A stretch of DNA of 64,000 nucleotides from Anaspis maculata (Eukaryota > Arthropoda > Insecta > Coleoptera > Scraptiidae): NCBI GenBank assembly GCA_949128115.1, contig OX421961.1, forward strand, positions 51,872,171 to 51,936,170, in the 5' to 3' direction. Below, piece after piece: positions 21,701 to 32,600 of the stretch. Both the position numbers and the translations under genes were made by a program. A model generated the notes under the pieces. The model ran no database searches. It was given only the letters and a program-made list of their open reading frames with translations, and was not told where the DNA came from. Each line of letters starts with the position of its first letter. Position 1 is the stretch's first letter.

Positions 21701-24700
21701 TTTGGCATGTGAATTCCACTACCAAGGCTCTTTAAATCTATCATTAGCACACAAGTCAACACGCATGAACATTTGAGATGAATTATGAGATTAGGTATTG
21801 TGATTTGTGAACAACTAAGACATTATTTTTTCGGGTATTCGTTACATCGGTGGGTAACGCGGGAAGGTCCACGTGTCGTCGGTGTTTCACCATTTATTTC
21901 TCAGAATGAACTGGGAAGTGCCGAACAATTTGAGAAGTACTTTTTGTATCATTTTTCATGTAGTTCCCGAAGATGACATCAGATTTTGGGTGATTTTTTC
22001 CAACAGATACCCAAGGAAAAATTTCACTCTAATTATGATTTTTTCTCATCAATTTGACTAAGGGTTGTATTGATATGTTGTAAAATTCAACAGGTGAATT
22101 TAAAACCATTATCCCAAAGAAAAAAAATCAAAAAATGTCTGAGTGAAGATGGATGTGTCGAGTTAAAAAATGTATCCTCAGAAGAGCGAATTAGTGTCAA
22201 ACCAGTTAAGTGGCCCTACTTGTAGTAATATTTTTATGTGGAATCTGAATCTTGTAATCATTTTTGAAAAAAATTATACAGGGTGACTTTTTTTGTCAAA
22301 AACATGAAAAACAGAAAATTTTGGTCTGGACCTGGACTTCTTCAACAAATCGGTATGGCGCTATAAAGAGCCTCAGTGGTGAAAATCACATGCAAAATTT
22401 CACTGGATTTTATTGGTCCATTCAAAAGATACAGCCCGTCAAATTTTCCTATCCAAGAGTATAATCACCCTGTAACTTTGAAACGGAAGAACTTGGGAAC
22501 ATTTTAAAGCCAGATTCAAATCCACCTCAAAAAAACCGGATATGCCCTTAAGCTATATGTCGGTTACTTCGTGGGACACCTGAACCTATACTATACTTAC
22601 CTTCAGTTCCACAAAAAAGATGATCAGCGATCAAGGCTGATTGCAGATTAACTGAACTTTTTTCTGCTGAATGCTAGGTGGTTACTCACAAAAAATGCCT
22701 GAAATCTGTACTAGACCCATCATCTTTCCATTATTGAGGGATAAACCAGCATTTCCAATGATCAGTCAGCTACAAATTGGAAAACAAAAATCGCAAATCA
22801 ACTAATCTCGCATTATCTGTTTTGTGGAACCGACGGTGAGTTCCAAAAAAAAAGTGCGACACCAAAATGTCGTAAACCGATTTTTGATCAAATTTTCACA
22901 GGAAATGTGTTTTATACACCCAAATCAACCAAGAGTACCAAGACCCTACCACTTATACCTATATGCCGAAAATTTGAATGGTGCAATGAGAAAGGGTCAC
23001 TGACTCAAGAAGTCAAGAATAATAGACTTGGAGAACAAAGGTGTTGCACTTTTTTTGAAGGTCAGGAAGCAAATAAGATGATTTTGAAACAACTATGAAA
23101 TCGTTGATCTCAAGCATTTGCTTATTTATGAATAAGCACCGTACCGATAGTCCAGGAATTTTAGCTGTTTAAATCGCAAATAGCGAAGAAAAATGATAAC
23201 TAGCCGGATTTTTGTATATAAGCTCAGTTAAGCATGTAGTTCAACATAGTAAAAGTCCTCAAGAATCCGGTGTGAGCTTTGGCCGTTGTGGCCTCGAGAA
23301 GAACTTGAGGATCAGTTTTTCGCGTATATCACATGAACAATAGTACTTTGGAAAGAAGTTCCCGGGAAGAAATAGTTGGAAATTTTATTGTCTTCAAGAA
23401 AGGTCCTTACACATTTCATCGTCAGTCATCTCCTTCTTCGTCAAAACACAAGAAAATAAAAATAGTCCAGATGCTCGATGCTGAAGACTGGTATGGACCT
23501 TGAGTTTTATGATGGCGGAGTGCCACTTTATAGAGGTGTTGTTTGATCCACTCTCTTTTGGTTGAAACTTGAAGCCATCAAGATGAACTATGCCGGCAGC
23601 ATATACAGGGTGAAATTAAAATAAAAATTTAAACATTTGTACCTCGAGAACCAAAATAGGCGAAGACATGTAAATCGCCATAAATAATTCTGATTTCATG
23701 GTCATGAAGTCGTCGTAAACTTGGATTGAATATCTTGAGCCGTTCTTGAAATATCTTCAAAAGACTGAAGTTGTTACAAAAAAAAAAATATATTTTCGTC
23801 TACTTATCAGAAAAAAAGTCGACTGTGTTTTTTCTAAAATTAGTTGGCCTAGAGAAGGCTTTTTCACTGTAATTTCATTTTAAATGTAATTTATCACTGT
23901 TTCGATTCAAAACACCAAGTTTCGATTCAAGATCTGAAGAATTACTGATATACGGAAAACTATTTTTATTTCGTAACGACTTCAGTCTTCTGAAGATATT
24001 TCAGAAACGGCTCAACATATTTGATTCAAGTTCACGACGACTTCATGGTCATAAAATTGGAAATATTTTTGGCGATTAACATGTCTTCACCTATTTTGGT
24101 TCTTGAGGTACATTTGTTCAACTTTTTTTTTTATGTCACCCTGTATATGCCGCCGGCATAGTTGGTATTGATGGCATTAAGTTTGAATCAAAAGAGAATG
24201 GATCGAACAACACCTCTACCAAGTGGCACCCTGCCATCATAAAACTCAAGGTCCGTACAGTCTTCGGCATCAAGCATCTGGACTATTTAGCTTTTCTTGT
24301 GTTTTGACAAAGAAGGAGTGGACTGATGATGGAATATGTAAGGACCTTTCTTGTAGACAACACAATTTCCAACAATTTTGCTCCAAGTGCTTTTCCTTCA
24401 AGTGCCATCGTTTACGAGATAAACACGAAAAACTGATCCTCAAGTTCTTCTCGAAGCTCACACCGGATTCTTGAGGACTTTTACTATGTTGAACTACATG
24501 CTTAACTGAGCTTATATACAAAAATCCGGCTAGTTATCATTTTTGTTCGCTATTTTTTCTATAATTCCTGGACTACGACTATGAAACTACATTTTCTTAA
24601 GGTCACCTTATTTCAGGACTACTGTCTAATGACCAAAAAATAAGATGGTCTTATTCGGTTCGCTATTATGAAACTCGAATCTGTTTTGAGCAAATGCTTC

Positions 24701-24875
24701 AGACGATCTTATGTCTCAAGACCTGACTTATAGGGTCCTGAATATGAGGCCTGTCTTTTTGGAATCTAAAAAAAAACGATGTTTGAAATGTTTTGCTGGC
24801 AACTGTACATACCTGATGTAGGTAATTGATTCTTTGGAAACTTTCTTTTCCAGGGCATTTTTTAACTTTATCCAT
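15787..24875 (-). CDS. RPP21: Ribonuclease P/MRP protein subunit p21 (Rpp21/Rpr2 family)
   Basis: Three exons on the minus strand: 24875-24813 (21 codons, ending NYLHQ), 21513-21413 (101 nt) and 16012-15787. Splice sites are CAG|GTATGT, cttgcag|GTTAGC, CGATT|GTAAGT and tttcag|GGATGTT, and phases agree (129 aa). Family members of this size bind Zn through two CxxC pairs; here C64-x2-C67 and C90-x2-C93 in the KRTICKGC and WICTLC contexts. The helical N-terminus (ESFQRINYLHQ; then AKKSVQR) also fits. The protein is part of the nuclear RNase P holoenzyme that trims 5' leaders from pre-tRNA. Introns of 5.4 and 3.3 kb are packed with transposons. The start lies 244 bp from ACTMAP in the opposite direction. 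The two short upstream exons are supported by phase, splice sites and family match rather than by length. Confidence 0.9.
16500..17490 (+). repeat. Family M repeat with tandem AAGATGGCGGC units (RPP21 intron 2)
   Basis: The opening block (gaggctcagtagcgca, gaacgcaagatgttaatta) matches 3450 onward. From about 17040 a unit of 118-125 bp repeats four times, each with cgttccactaa, tttcaatat and gcggccaagatggcggc. AAGATGGCGGC lies at 17105, 17223, 17348 and 17466. Confidence 0.88.
17756..17797 (+). repeat. Simple repeat (CGGACAGACAGA)n
   Basis: About three and a half 12-bp units near the end of a 17500-17830 interspersed segment. Related cagacaga tracts occur in family L copies. Confidence 0.85.
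18190..18660 (+). repeat. Interspersed repeat N, copy 1, interrupted by a MITE
   Basis: It matches 37800-38120 (gacgaaagaacacaac, gtaccgagaaggaagttcaa, gacagccaggaaccagtag, cgaagtagcctatt). The match is broken at 18333-18482 by MITE I, which is absent from the other copy. Confidence 0.88.
18333..18482. mobile_element. MITE family I, copy 1 (150 bp, GAT target duplication)
   Basis: Ends GGGCGCTTTCCATTTA and TAAATGGAAAACGCCC, flanked by GAT on both sides. The interior is rich in gtgtcggtttgtgtc. A copy of identical length lies at 61666-61815. The related locus near 37950 lacks the insert. Confidence 0.92.
18663..19119. mobile_element. MITE family G, copy 1, with nested LINE fragment
   Basis: Ends TATAAATAACTGCGTTTTAC and, inverted, GTAAAACGCAGTTATTTATA. 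Inner arms carry cattgatcggacgtgcgtatg and gcatacgcatg. Copy 2 is at 19984-20248. It is split by the insert at 18696-18863. Confidence 0.88.
18696..18863 (+). mobile_element. 5'-truncated LINE tail with (TAA)n and 13-bp target duplication
   Basis: A 168-bp insert ending aataaattataataataata is flanked by exact copies of ATTGATCGGACGT (18683-18695 and 18864-18876). The 3' simple tail plus the long exact duplication is the mark of target-primed retrotransposition. It carries no coding part, so the LINE or SINE family is unknown. Confidence 0.85.
19197..19425. mobile_element. Inverted-repeat MITE family F
   Basis: The left end gggccgtattagatggtcac pairs with the right part gaccgtctaattgaccatat; ctgttac and gtaacag lie inside. 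A further half-copy (taatatggtctatacggcc) ends near 19977, so the outer limit could be there instead. Confidence 0.65.
19984..20248. mobile_element. MITE family G, copy 2, with nested MITE H
   Basis: Ends TATAAATAACTGGGTTTTAC and AAAACGCAGTTATTTATA. It contains cattgatcgaacgtgcgtatg and its inverse. Its right arm is interrupted by MITE H at 20086-20214. Confidence 0.88.
20086..20214. mobile_element. MITE H, PIF/Harbinger-like (TAA target duplication)
   Basis: 129 bp with ends TGGCGAATTCACTTG and CAAGTGAATTCGCCA, flanked by TAA at 20083-20085 and 20215-20217. A 3-bp TWA duplication is usual for PIF/Harbinger. The near-palindromic interior includes gagcagc and tgcgaccg-like blocks. Confidence 0.85.
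20840..21175 (-). repeat. Family M repeat, reverse copy
   Basis: The reverse complement of 3450-3780: tggccgccatatttaaatttc, gccaaatttcatgattctg, taattaacatcttgcgttc and gcctcatgcccatgagg. Upstream pieces at 20510-20540 and 20790-20820 carry ccgccatctttgat motifs. Confidence 0.85.
21607..22492. mobile_element. Inverted-repeat element with ACAGGGTGAT tips (RPP21 intron 1)
   Basis: The left arm (ccatttcaaagttacaggg, then ggtggaaaatttgacgg) is the reverse complement of the right arm (ccgtcaaattttcc, tcaccctgtaactttgaaa). The interior of about 600 bp has no open frame of note. Confidence 0.78.
23148..24575. mobile_element. Long foldback element, TAGTCCAG tips, CGA target duplication (RPP21 intron 1)
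   Basis: Tips TAGTCCAGGAATT and AATTCCTGGACTA are flanked by CGA at 23145-23147 and 24576-24578. Arms of about 450 bp are nearly identical in inverse (aactagccggatttttg; gtcctcaagaatccggtg). The left arm has a small extra block (ttggccgttgtggcc). At the centre sits a second inverted-repeat element (23605-24151). No coding region. Tips and duplication length match the elements at 38762-40285 and 56492-59216. Confidence 0.9.
23605..24151. mobile_element. TACAGGGTG-tipped MITE nested at the centre of the foldback
   Basis: Tips tatacagggtg and caccctgtata, and arms that also pair (gaagacatgtaa, tcatggtcatgaagtcgtcg, atatcttcaaaagac with inverse copies). Outside it the host palindrome resumes symmetrically (gccggcagca; tgccgccggc). 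Tc1/mariner-like TA flanks are possible. Confidence 0.72.
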
Positions 24876-25119
24876 TACTGATGTTTATTTACACTGTCGG
24901 GCCACATGGTTTTGACGTTTGCATCGACGACAATTTGACATTTGACCATCTGTTCTGTGAGCTGTGAGCTGTCATTTGTCATTTTGACTTTGACAGTTCT
25001 GTGGCAGAAGTAGTCAGCTGACAACTGACAGTGATGACACAACCTCACAAAATTAACAAAATTTGGATCTCGGAGAGAAAAGTTGTTGTAAACTTGTAGA
25101 GTTGTAAACACGATTTCCA
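24876..25119. promoter_or_regulatory. Bidirectional promoter of RPP21 and ACTMAP
   Basis: The two start codons are 244 bp apart and divergent. Within about 24920-25040 TGACA/TGTCA occurs about seven times (tttgacattt, gctgtcatttgtcat, tttgacag, gctgacaactgacag, gatgacac). No TATA box is evident. Confidence 0.7.
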
Positions 25120-25797
25120 ATGGATTTTTCCTGGGCACGAGACTACCCCGATGTACATCAGACGTGCTCTTTGTTCAACAGGACTGAACTAGCTGATCCT
25201 TTACGTTTCCATTATACACCGCTGAAAATTTTATTACAAGAAGGCCCTCAGTGTGGATTAGTCGCTCTAGCAGCAGCTTTAGGACACCCTACCAAAGAAT
25301 ACGTTGATTTGTTATTATCAAAAGCTGAAGAAAACGGATACACCAACCATGGAGAAATGTTTAGTGCCAGCAACTTGGCAAATTTGGCAGAGCTTCTAGC
25401 GAGCAATTCTATAAATACAGTGCAATTATTTTCAGGCTCTTTGGACTGCGATGAAATCAAAGACTATTTGATGAATGGAAAATTGATCCTTGTTCCTTAC
25501 GATAATAACAAGGACTTTTCTCCTACAACACTAAACGGAACAAAATCTCATTGGTCTATTCTTAGTGGCAGTATTGAAACCCATGATGATTTTTATGTTA
25601 TTGCAAAGCACGGAAAGAGCCTGAGAGTTAACATTTGGAGCCTTGCTGAACTTGCCAAGAGCAACTCTCAATTGAATGAGGTGGGCATTTATGAAAAAGA
25701 TCCAAATATAAATTTTAAAATCCCCAAAGGTGGAGTCACTGGACCTCTCGGTCTGAAATCAAAGGCTGTCATTATATCTTCTACTAATAATACCTAG
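25120..25797 (+). CDS. ACTMAP: Actin maturation protease (ACTMAP/C19orf54 family)
   Basis: A single-exon frame of 225 aa starting at the first ATG. The family is a cysteine protease that removes the acetylated N-terminal residue(s) from nascent actin, acting in the cytoplasm. The nucleophile motif EGPQCGLVAL is present with C45, and the likely catalytic His is H144 in KSHWSILSG. Also typical are GEMFSASNLANLA and the C-terminal IPKGGVTGPLGLKSK. It is shorter than the human protein, which has a long Pro-rich N-terminus absent here. Being intronless among intron-bearing neighbours is notable, but the frame is intact and it has its own promoter. A polyadenylation signal (aataaa) lies near 25928. 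Confidence 0.92.
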   Translation: MDFSWARDYPDVHQTCSLFNRTELADPLRFHYTPLKILLQEGPQCGLVALAAALGHPTKEYVDLLLSKAEENGYTNHGEMFSASNLANLAELLASNSINTVQLFSGSLDCDEIKDYLMNGKLILVPYDNNKDFSPTTLNGTKSHWSILSGSIETHDDFYVIAKHGKSLRVNIWSLAELAKSNSQLNEVGIYEKDPNINFKIPKGGVTGPLGLKSKAVIISSTNNT

Positions 25798-26149
25798 CAT
25801 TCCATAGAATTCACTTTTTTGCTATCTTTATTGTGTATATTTGTTGAACGTATTTTTCTAACAACCAAACTATTATTTAAGAACTTACCGATATTGTGTG
25901 AAATGTACCTTGAAATTGCAAATGTTAATAAAAACCACCAGAGCGCCACACTCGAGAGTTTCAGTGTAAAAGTATAAAGATTAATGTTTTTTCTTTACAA
26001 CCATGAAGTTCACGCTTTCTATCATTATCGACCGCAGTCTTGCGTTTATCGATCGATAGGTAGGTATTCGCCCCGTGCGAAGTACAGAGTGGGGGTAACA
26101 AAACCGATCACAGCGCTTTATGTGGACAAAAAGAGCAACATTGATGGCT

Positions 26150-26697
26150 CGGAACTGCGTGATTGGGCTGTCAATTTTCTGATGTTTGATGTCATTTATG
26201 TCAATTTGACAGTGGAAATAATTGAAATAATTGACAACCAACTGTCACAACAGATGCCACGTGGTTGACTGACAGTTTGTCAATGACAAAGTCTATGTTG
26301 ACAAAGCACTTAACCACAAAATAATGACAATTCAGGCCAGCGATCTGTCATTTATGACAGTTCAGCCATCTGTAATTTATGACATGAGTGACGTTTTGCG
26401 CCTACAAAGTTGCGGACGCCAGGTGACGCTGGCGTCGTGCACGGTGCGAATACTAATGAAAATTAAATTGATTTCTCTAATCTCCATTCTTCAATTCAAA
26501 AATTGTGCCAATAAGACCTGATTGGTCGTACATGGCCATGTGACAATTTATAAGCCAATCAAAACTGGATCATATGCACACGTCAGGTTGACATGTGTCA
26601 AATCGTCATAACCTAGAATTTTAAAAACTGAACTGAACCTGGAACCACCGTGATTTAACTGTTGCAGAATGTAAAATTAAAAATAGTCTTATCAATA
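26150..26697 (+). promoter_or_regulatory. DNAJC1 upstream region with dense TGACA/TGTCA
   Basis: From 26168 to about 26600 TGACA or TGTCA appears well over ten times (for example gactgacagtttgtcaatga, tcatttatgacagttcagcc, gttgacatgtgtcaaatcg). The spacer 25800-26150 holds no gene. Confidence 0.5.
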
Positions 26698-29600
26698 ATG
26701 ATTATGAAGCTACTACAGTGCACTTGTTTCCTGTTTTGTGTTAATGTGATTGTGGCCTGGGATTCAGAACAGTTAGAAGTTTATGATGTAGTGGAAGAAG
26801 TGAAAGAAAACTTCTACATTCTGTTGAACATCTCACAAGTAATGTACCCTTAGTTAAAATTGCTGATCAGTCTAATAAGTTCTTTTAGGATGCTACCAAT
26901 CAAGAAGTCAAATCTGCATTCCGAGCATTGTCCCTCAAATTACATCCAGATAAGAACCCTGGAGTCGACACCTCGGTTCAATTTCGGAACCTAGTTTCTG
27001 TGTATGAGGTGTTACGAAGCTCTTCGAAACGTAAATTTTACGATGAAGTACTCATCAACGGCCTACCCAACTGGCGTTCAGCCGTCTATTATTATCGTTA
27101 TGCCCGAAAAATGGGCATGGTTGAAGTGTGCATCATTTTATTTGTTATACTAACCATAGGACAGTACCTTGTCAACTGGGCTGCGTACTTAGAGAAAATA
27201 TACACCATTGTGAGTTTACCTAACAATGTTACCCACACAGATATCAATATTTTGTATTTTAAGGAGCAAAACAGAAAAGTGAAAAGAAAGAGGTCAGATA
27301 AAGCAGAACCTGATTTGGTCATTCCAAAGCCTTCAATATACGACACTTTACCCATTCAAATACCCAAGTTGGTTTGGTATATCATAATCACAGCGCCACA
27401 GACTTTGGGCTTTTTGAAGTCGGCAGTAGCACAACAAATCGAGGAGGTCACCAAGCCCCTGCCGGTCGAAGAAGTCTACGAGCCTCCGCCTAGAGTGAAA
27501 ACAGCGCGCAAAAGAAACAAATTCGTCGTCCCTGAAGGACCTAATTTTGAAGTGCCCATTTCGGAAAATACAGAAACATCTAATGGCAGCTCTGTGCCTC
27601 CTCCAGTGAGCTCTGGAGGTTTATGGACTGATGATGATTTGACGGAGTTGATCAAGCTGGTGAAGAAGTACCCAGGAGGCACTTCTGGTCGTTGGGAGAT
27701 CATCGCCGAAACAATGGGCAGATCTGTGTCTGAAGTTACTTATATGGCTAGTAAAATGAAAGAGAACTGCTACAGGCTGCCTTCCGAACAGGAAGCTGAA
27801 CAGCCCCAAGTTAAAGTGAAACAGAAGACCAAAAAGGAGGACGTGGGGAACGACGAGGGGGTCAAAAAGTGGAGTCAAGGACAGCAAAAGACGCTGGAAG
27901 ATGCCTTGGCTAAGTACCCAAAAGGTTGTGCAGATCGATGGGACAGGATCGCAGATTGCGTTCCTGATAAGAGCAAGGTAAACATTTACCATTCTGTCAA
28001 GACTAAAAAAAAAACAAGTCCAAGCTTTCATGTTTCATTTCGCTGAAATTCAACCAGTGGTTTCAAAGTTGGGGGAGGGGGTCCTTGCTGTGTGCTCAAA
28101 AAAGGCGAATTTCAGAAAGGAACTTCAAAGATGCCTAATTGCACAAACGCACAAACGTGTTATTAGTTCGGATGTTAGACGCCAACCACCTTGCATTTGA
28201 TGATTAAGCAATGCCGTTTGGTACAAATAATGTACATACCCATGCCTTAATTTTAAGAGTTGTTGCCAAGATGTCGGTCAGTTTAGACGCCGTATACAGG
28301 GTGATCAAAAATTCAAAAATTCCAACTCATGAACCAAAAAAACTGGGAGTCATGAAAATTAGCATGTAGATCCAAAATTCAATGCTCGCATCAAGTTAAA
28401 ACAAGTTTTTTTTAAAAATGGACATTTTCCAATAATTCAGTGAGTTTTCAAGATATTTGGATAAAATTTTGCAATTCTACAAAGAATGATCTCTTTAATG
28501 ATAATGAAATGGGATGTGTTGCCACTGTCCCTGCCTACTATTTTCGAAAATATGACAGTCGACTGTTTTTTTTTCTTGTGGCCGCCATCTTGAATTCGTA
28601 AATGCAAAAATAACCGTTCTCGCAGTGTGAGTAACTTTTTGTTAATAAGCATAGTAAATATTGAACCCATTTTTACTAGTTTTACAGCACTCAGTACTTA
28701 TTACCACGACCGAAATGACAATTTTAAAGATAAATTTGGGGTATTAAAAAAACAATCCACTATGTTGTTTGAAATGAATGACGGAACCATTTTGATAAAT
28801 CATTAGTCATTACCGAAATATGATAAAAATATCCTGAAAAAATGGGACAAGTTTGGGAAATCATTTATTTGATCAAGTTTTTCGTTTTTGAACCGCCGTT
28901 TTTTTGCCGGTGGGTCATTTTTGGTATTGGAAATATTTTCAAATCTGCACAAGTGCCAAACAGACCAAACAAGATGATCGATTGTTTCAACACCCCATAT
29001 TCTTCTTTCACAATGGTCATTTTGGTCGTGTTAACCCGTAGCTGGTGAGGTGCCAGTTTCGTTAGACAACTGGGGCCCTATTCTTGAAACGGGGAACAGA
29101 GTTCACATGTGTAGTCGAGTGTGTAGTTGCTAGGCAAGGGCCAATCATAGCTCTCCTTGTACAGCAACACCGCATGAGAACTTTGTTCCTCGTTTCAAGA
29201 ATAAGGCCCCCGGTGAGGTGGGGTCGGGGAGACCCCAAAACCAAAATGGCGTTCTTGGGCAGGTGAATGTTGAAAACGTTTTTGTATTTGACTGTTTTGT
29301 GACTTTAGACTTTGGTGAAGACAGCTGATGTGGCAAAACAAATTAAATCAGCGGGATTTTAGAAATGTAAATTTCATCTCCAGGGAATACACAGACCTCT
29401 GTAAAGTGTCACCGAAGTATAAAAAAATCATAGAAGAAAAAGAAAACCATTTATAACAAGAATTATTTTTGAAAGTCCACTTCAAACAATAAACTGGAGA
29501 CAAATCAAAAAGAAAAATCAAAACAAAATGGTCTTCAACCGGCCTCTATTGAGCACAATCTACGCATTGGTTTCTAATACATGCTCCGCAAATTAGGGTG

Positions 29601-32600
29601 CTGCAGGACAAACCTTTGACTTTTGCCTTCTTATCTGTGTTCCTGGGATATTTTCCACACTTGTTTTTCTTGTCATGCTCACTTTGGAAATCAGGTCCGA
29701 CTGAAGGGCCAGTACTGCTATTTTCATTGTCACTAATAACACTAAATTTACTTTCTATGTCATTCAAAACGGGCCCTACAAACACATTTTTTATATTTTC
29801 ACGTATTTTCAAGAGCAATAAAGAATATTTGATTGATTGATTGATTGATTGATTGAAACAACTTCCGCCCATTTTTCGAAACAGGGATCATTAGGTCTCA
29901 TTTTTCTCACCGAATTTTCGATCATAGTGCGAAAAACTCGATGCGTGCTCGTTCTTAAAATCTAGTGATGGGACAGACAGGAAGCTACATGGCGGGGCAC
30001 GGTTCTCTCATTACTGCTAAGGCGGGGTATGGTTCTCTCATTACTGCTAAAAGCACAGCACAACTTCTTATTTTCGCTTGGGTCTGTCAGACCCCACCTC
30101 ACCAGCTACGGGTTAAGCGTCGAAGTGTTATCCGCTATGTGCATTCAGTCGAGTAGCGACATCTCGCAGCCGAAAATAACACAAATAGGCATCTCTCAGT
30201 TTCGTAAATCACCACTTTGAGCGCCGATGTCGACTCCTCCCGGCGAACGCACATAGCGGAATCACCATGTGCATTGTGCATTCAGTCGAGTAGCGATATC
30301 TAGCTACCGAGAACAGAAAAAATAAGGGGTGCGTCGGCTTGTTCCGACTCATCATTGCTCCGACTCTCGCTTGGTCTGACCTTGGGTTGGCATCACTGGA
30401 GATGAAGTGAGGCTTCTGGTACGTTCTGCAGTGGCGTAGCCCCAGCCGTTTGGGGCAGGGCATAGACCGGGCGCGGGCAGGGCATACAAGGGCAGGGGCA
30501 TCGGCATCACGTGACTGTCATGAGGACCCTGGCCTGGAGTGAAGAATCAACAAACCGGCACTTTGCATTAGGTAAACATCGCCGTTTACCTCGGGGGTGC
30601 CATGAGGATTCGCTATTCTGGGATAACATAAACCATATACTTATCACATAAACATAAACAGAGGCGGTGGTATGGACTCCCGTAATGTGTTCAGCTTTGT
30701 AAAGAAGATGTAGGTAAATTTACTTTCAAAAACCAGTACCTAGATAAAACCGCATAATATGGAGGCATTCTGCTGAACCTATACCTATCTGCATGGCTTT
30801 CAAAAGAAGTACCCACACTTGTTGTTCGCCTTACTTTCTATTCCTTGACAGAAATTCACCATTCAGGTCTTTTTGGGAAGTTACAAGAATGTATTTTGGT
30901 TTGAGCTTATAGACATTTTCAAAATCCAAAAAAATTCAAGTTTTGAAAAAATTATTTTTCTATTATAAAAATGTTTGTAGGCTCAAACTAAAGTACCTAC
31001 ATCCTTGTAGCTTTCCAAAAAGACCTGAATGGTAAATTTCTCTCTTAGAAAAAACCCACACGGATTGATTCCGCAATAATGTCTTTATTTCACCAACACT
31101 TTGTCCTTAAATGTAAAATAGTTATTTCATCAGCGACCATTGCAGCTAGAATCGATAACGACCAATTTTTACATGGAGCCAAAGCGGGAGCCAAAGTAAT
31201 CAACACCGCCTGACGGAAAAGAGAAATATAGGGTCATTTATCGCAGACAGGTAGGAGGGTAGGACTCAAGGCGAAGACAGCAAAGCTTTTGGTTTTGTCT
31301 GCAGCAATCATTTGGTTACCTACTCTAGTTACTTCTAGTTCCTAGTCCTAGTCCTAGTCCTCTAGTAGGATTAGTTGGTTAGTTAGTAGTAGGTGGTACT
31401 AAAGTAGGTACCAACCAGACCCAGTTGGAGTTTTGTTTGTCATGCGAAATTTTTTATGGGGAGGGGGGGCATCTGAGAGTCACTCATCTAGTTTGGAGTA
31501 GTATATATTGTATGTGGCGGATTTACCCGTTCAGTCAGCTTATTTAGTCGCAAGTTTTAATTTCAGCCGTAAGCGCAGCACCGCTTATTGGCTGTTCTGA
31601 GGAGGCTGGTTCGTAAGAGCTGCGCTTACGACGAAAATTAAAACTTGCTGCTAAATAAGCTGACAGAACGCACCTTTAGAGGCCCCCAAGGGGGGTCTGG
31701 GGGAGGGGGGCGTGCCGCGCAGAATTTTTTTGCAGATAATAATATGAATGTTGATAGTAATAAGTGTTTTTTAGTCAACAGTCGACACAAAACAGGTAAT
31801 CAAAATATAATTCAAAAGCAAATGAAAATGGAAAAAGATGTAAAACAGATTTTTTTAAGGTTAAAAAAAGTGGGGGAGAAGGGCCCTCTCCCAACAGTTT
31901 TCGCGGGGGCCCTCAGCCACCTAGCTAGGCCGCTACCCCACTAAACTCGGGTTACATAAATACACATTATATACCGAGCATTATTATATACCAATCAATC
32001 ATCATTAATATTATTATATGAAGAAAAAATGAAAAATTAATACATATAAAACAAAGCCCTGCTCGAACTCTCAAACAGAGGCCTCTTGTTTTGTGAATGA
32101 AGTAGGTATATAAAGTGAAGTTGAGAATGTGCAGGTTTGAAGTAATGAGACTGAAAGGGCGGAAGGGGGGGAGGGGGCAGGGCCCAGAAACTAGCATACA
32201 TCGATTTAAGAAAAAATCTTACAAACTTCGAATTTACAAAAATGAAGGGAAAAAAAACAGTCATGAAAAGGGGCCTCCGCTGGGCCCCTTTGATAGCGCG
32301 CGTTAGGCCCTGGGCGCGCGTTCACTGCGCCCATGGGTAAATCCGCCAAATTATAATATCTGTGGGACACAGATGACCGAATGTGATTGATTCATATTTT
32401 ATGTCAAGTTCCTTGTGGCGTGAACCCTACCCTACTAACGTCATCCACTTCCTATAACCTCTAACTTATACTGCGAAGGGGCAAATTATATGCTCTTTCC
32501 TTCCTTCCTCAAGAAACAGTCCTAGCTCGAAAATGCGGGGCTTTCATGAAAAATCTAACGGTACTTTATTCTTCAAGATGAGACGACGGATCATTTGATT

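Noticed and set aside
24876..25138. Minus-strand frame across the RPP21/ACTMAP promoter
   Set aside because: The frame covers the promoter and antisense of ACTMAP with no family match. RPP21 starts at 24875 in the adjoining sequence.
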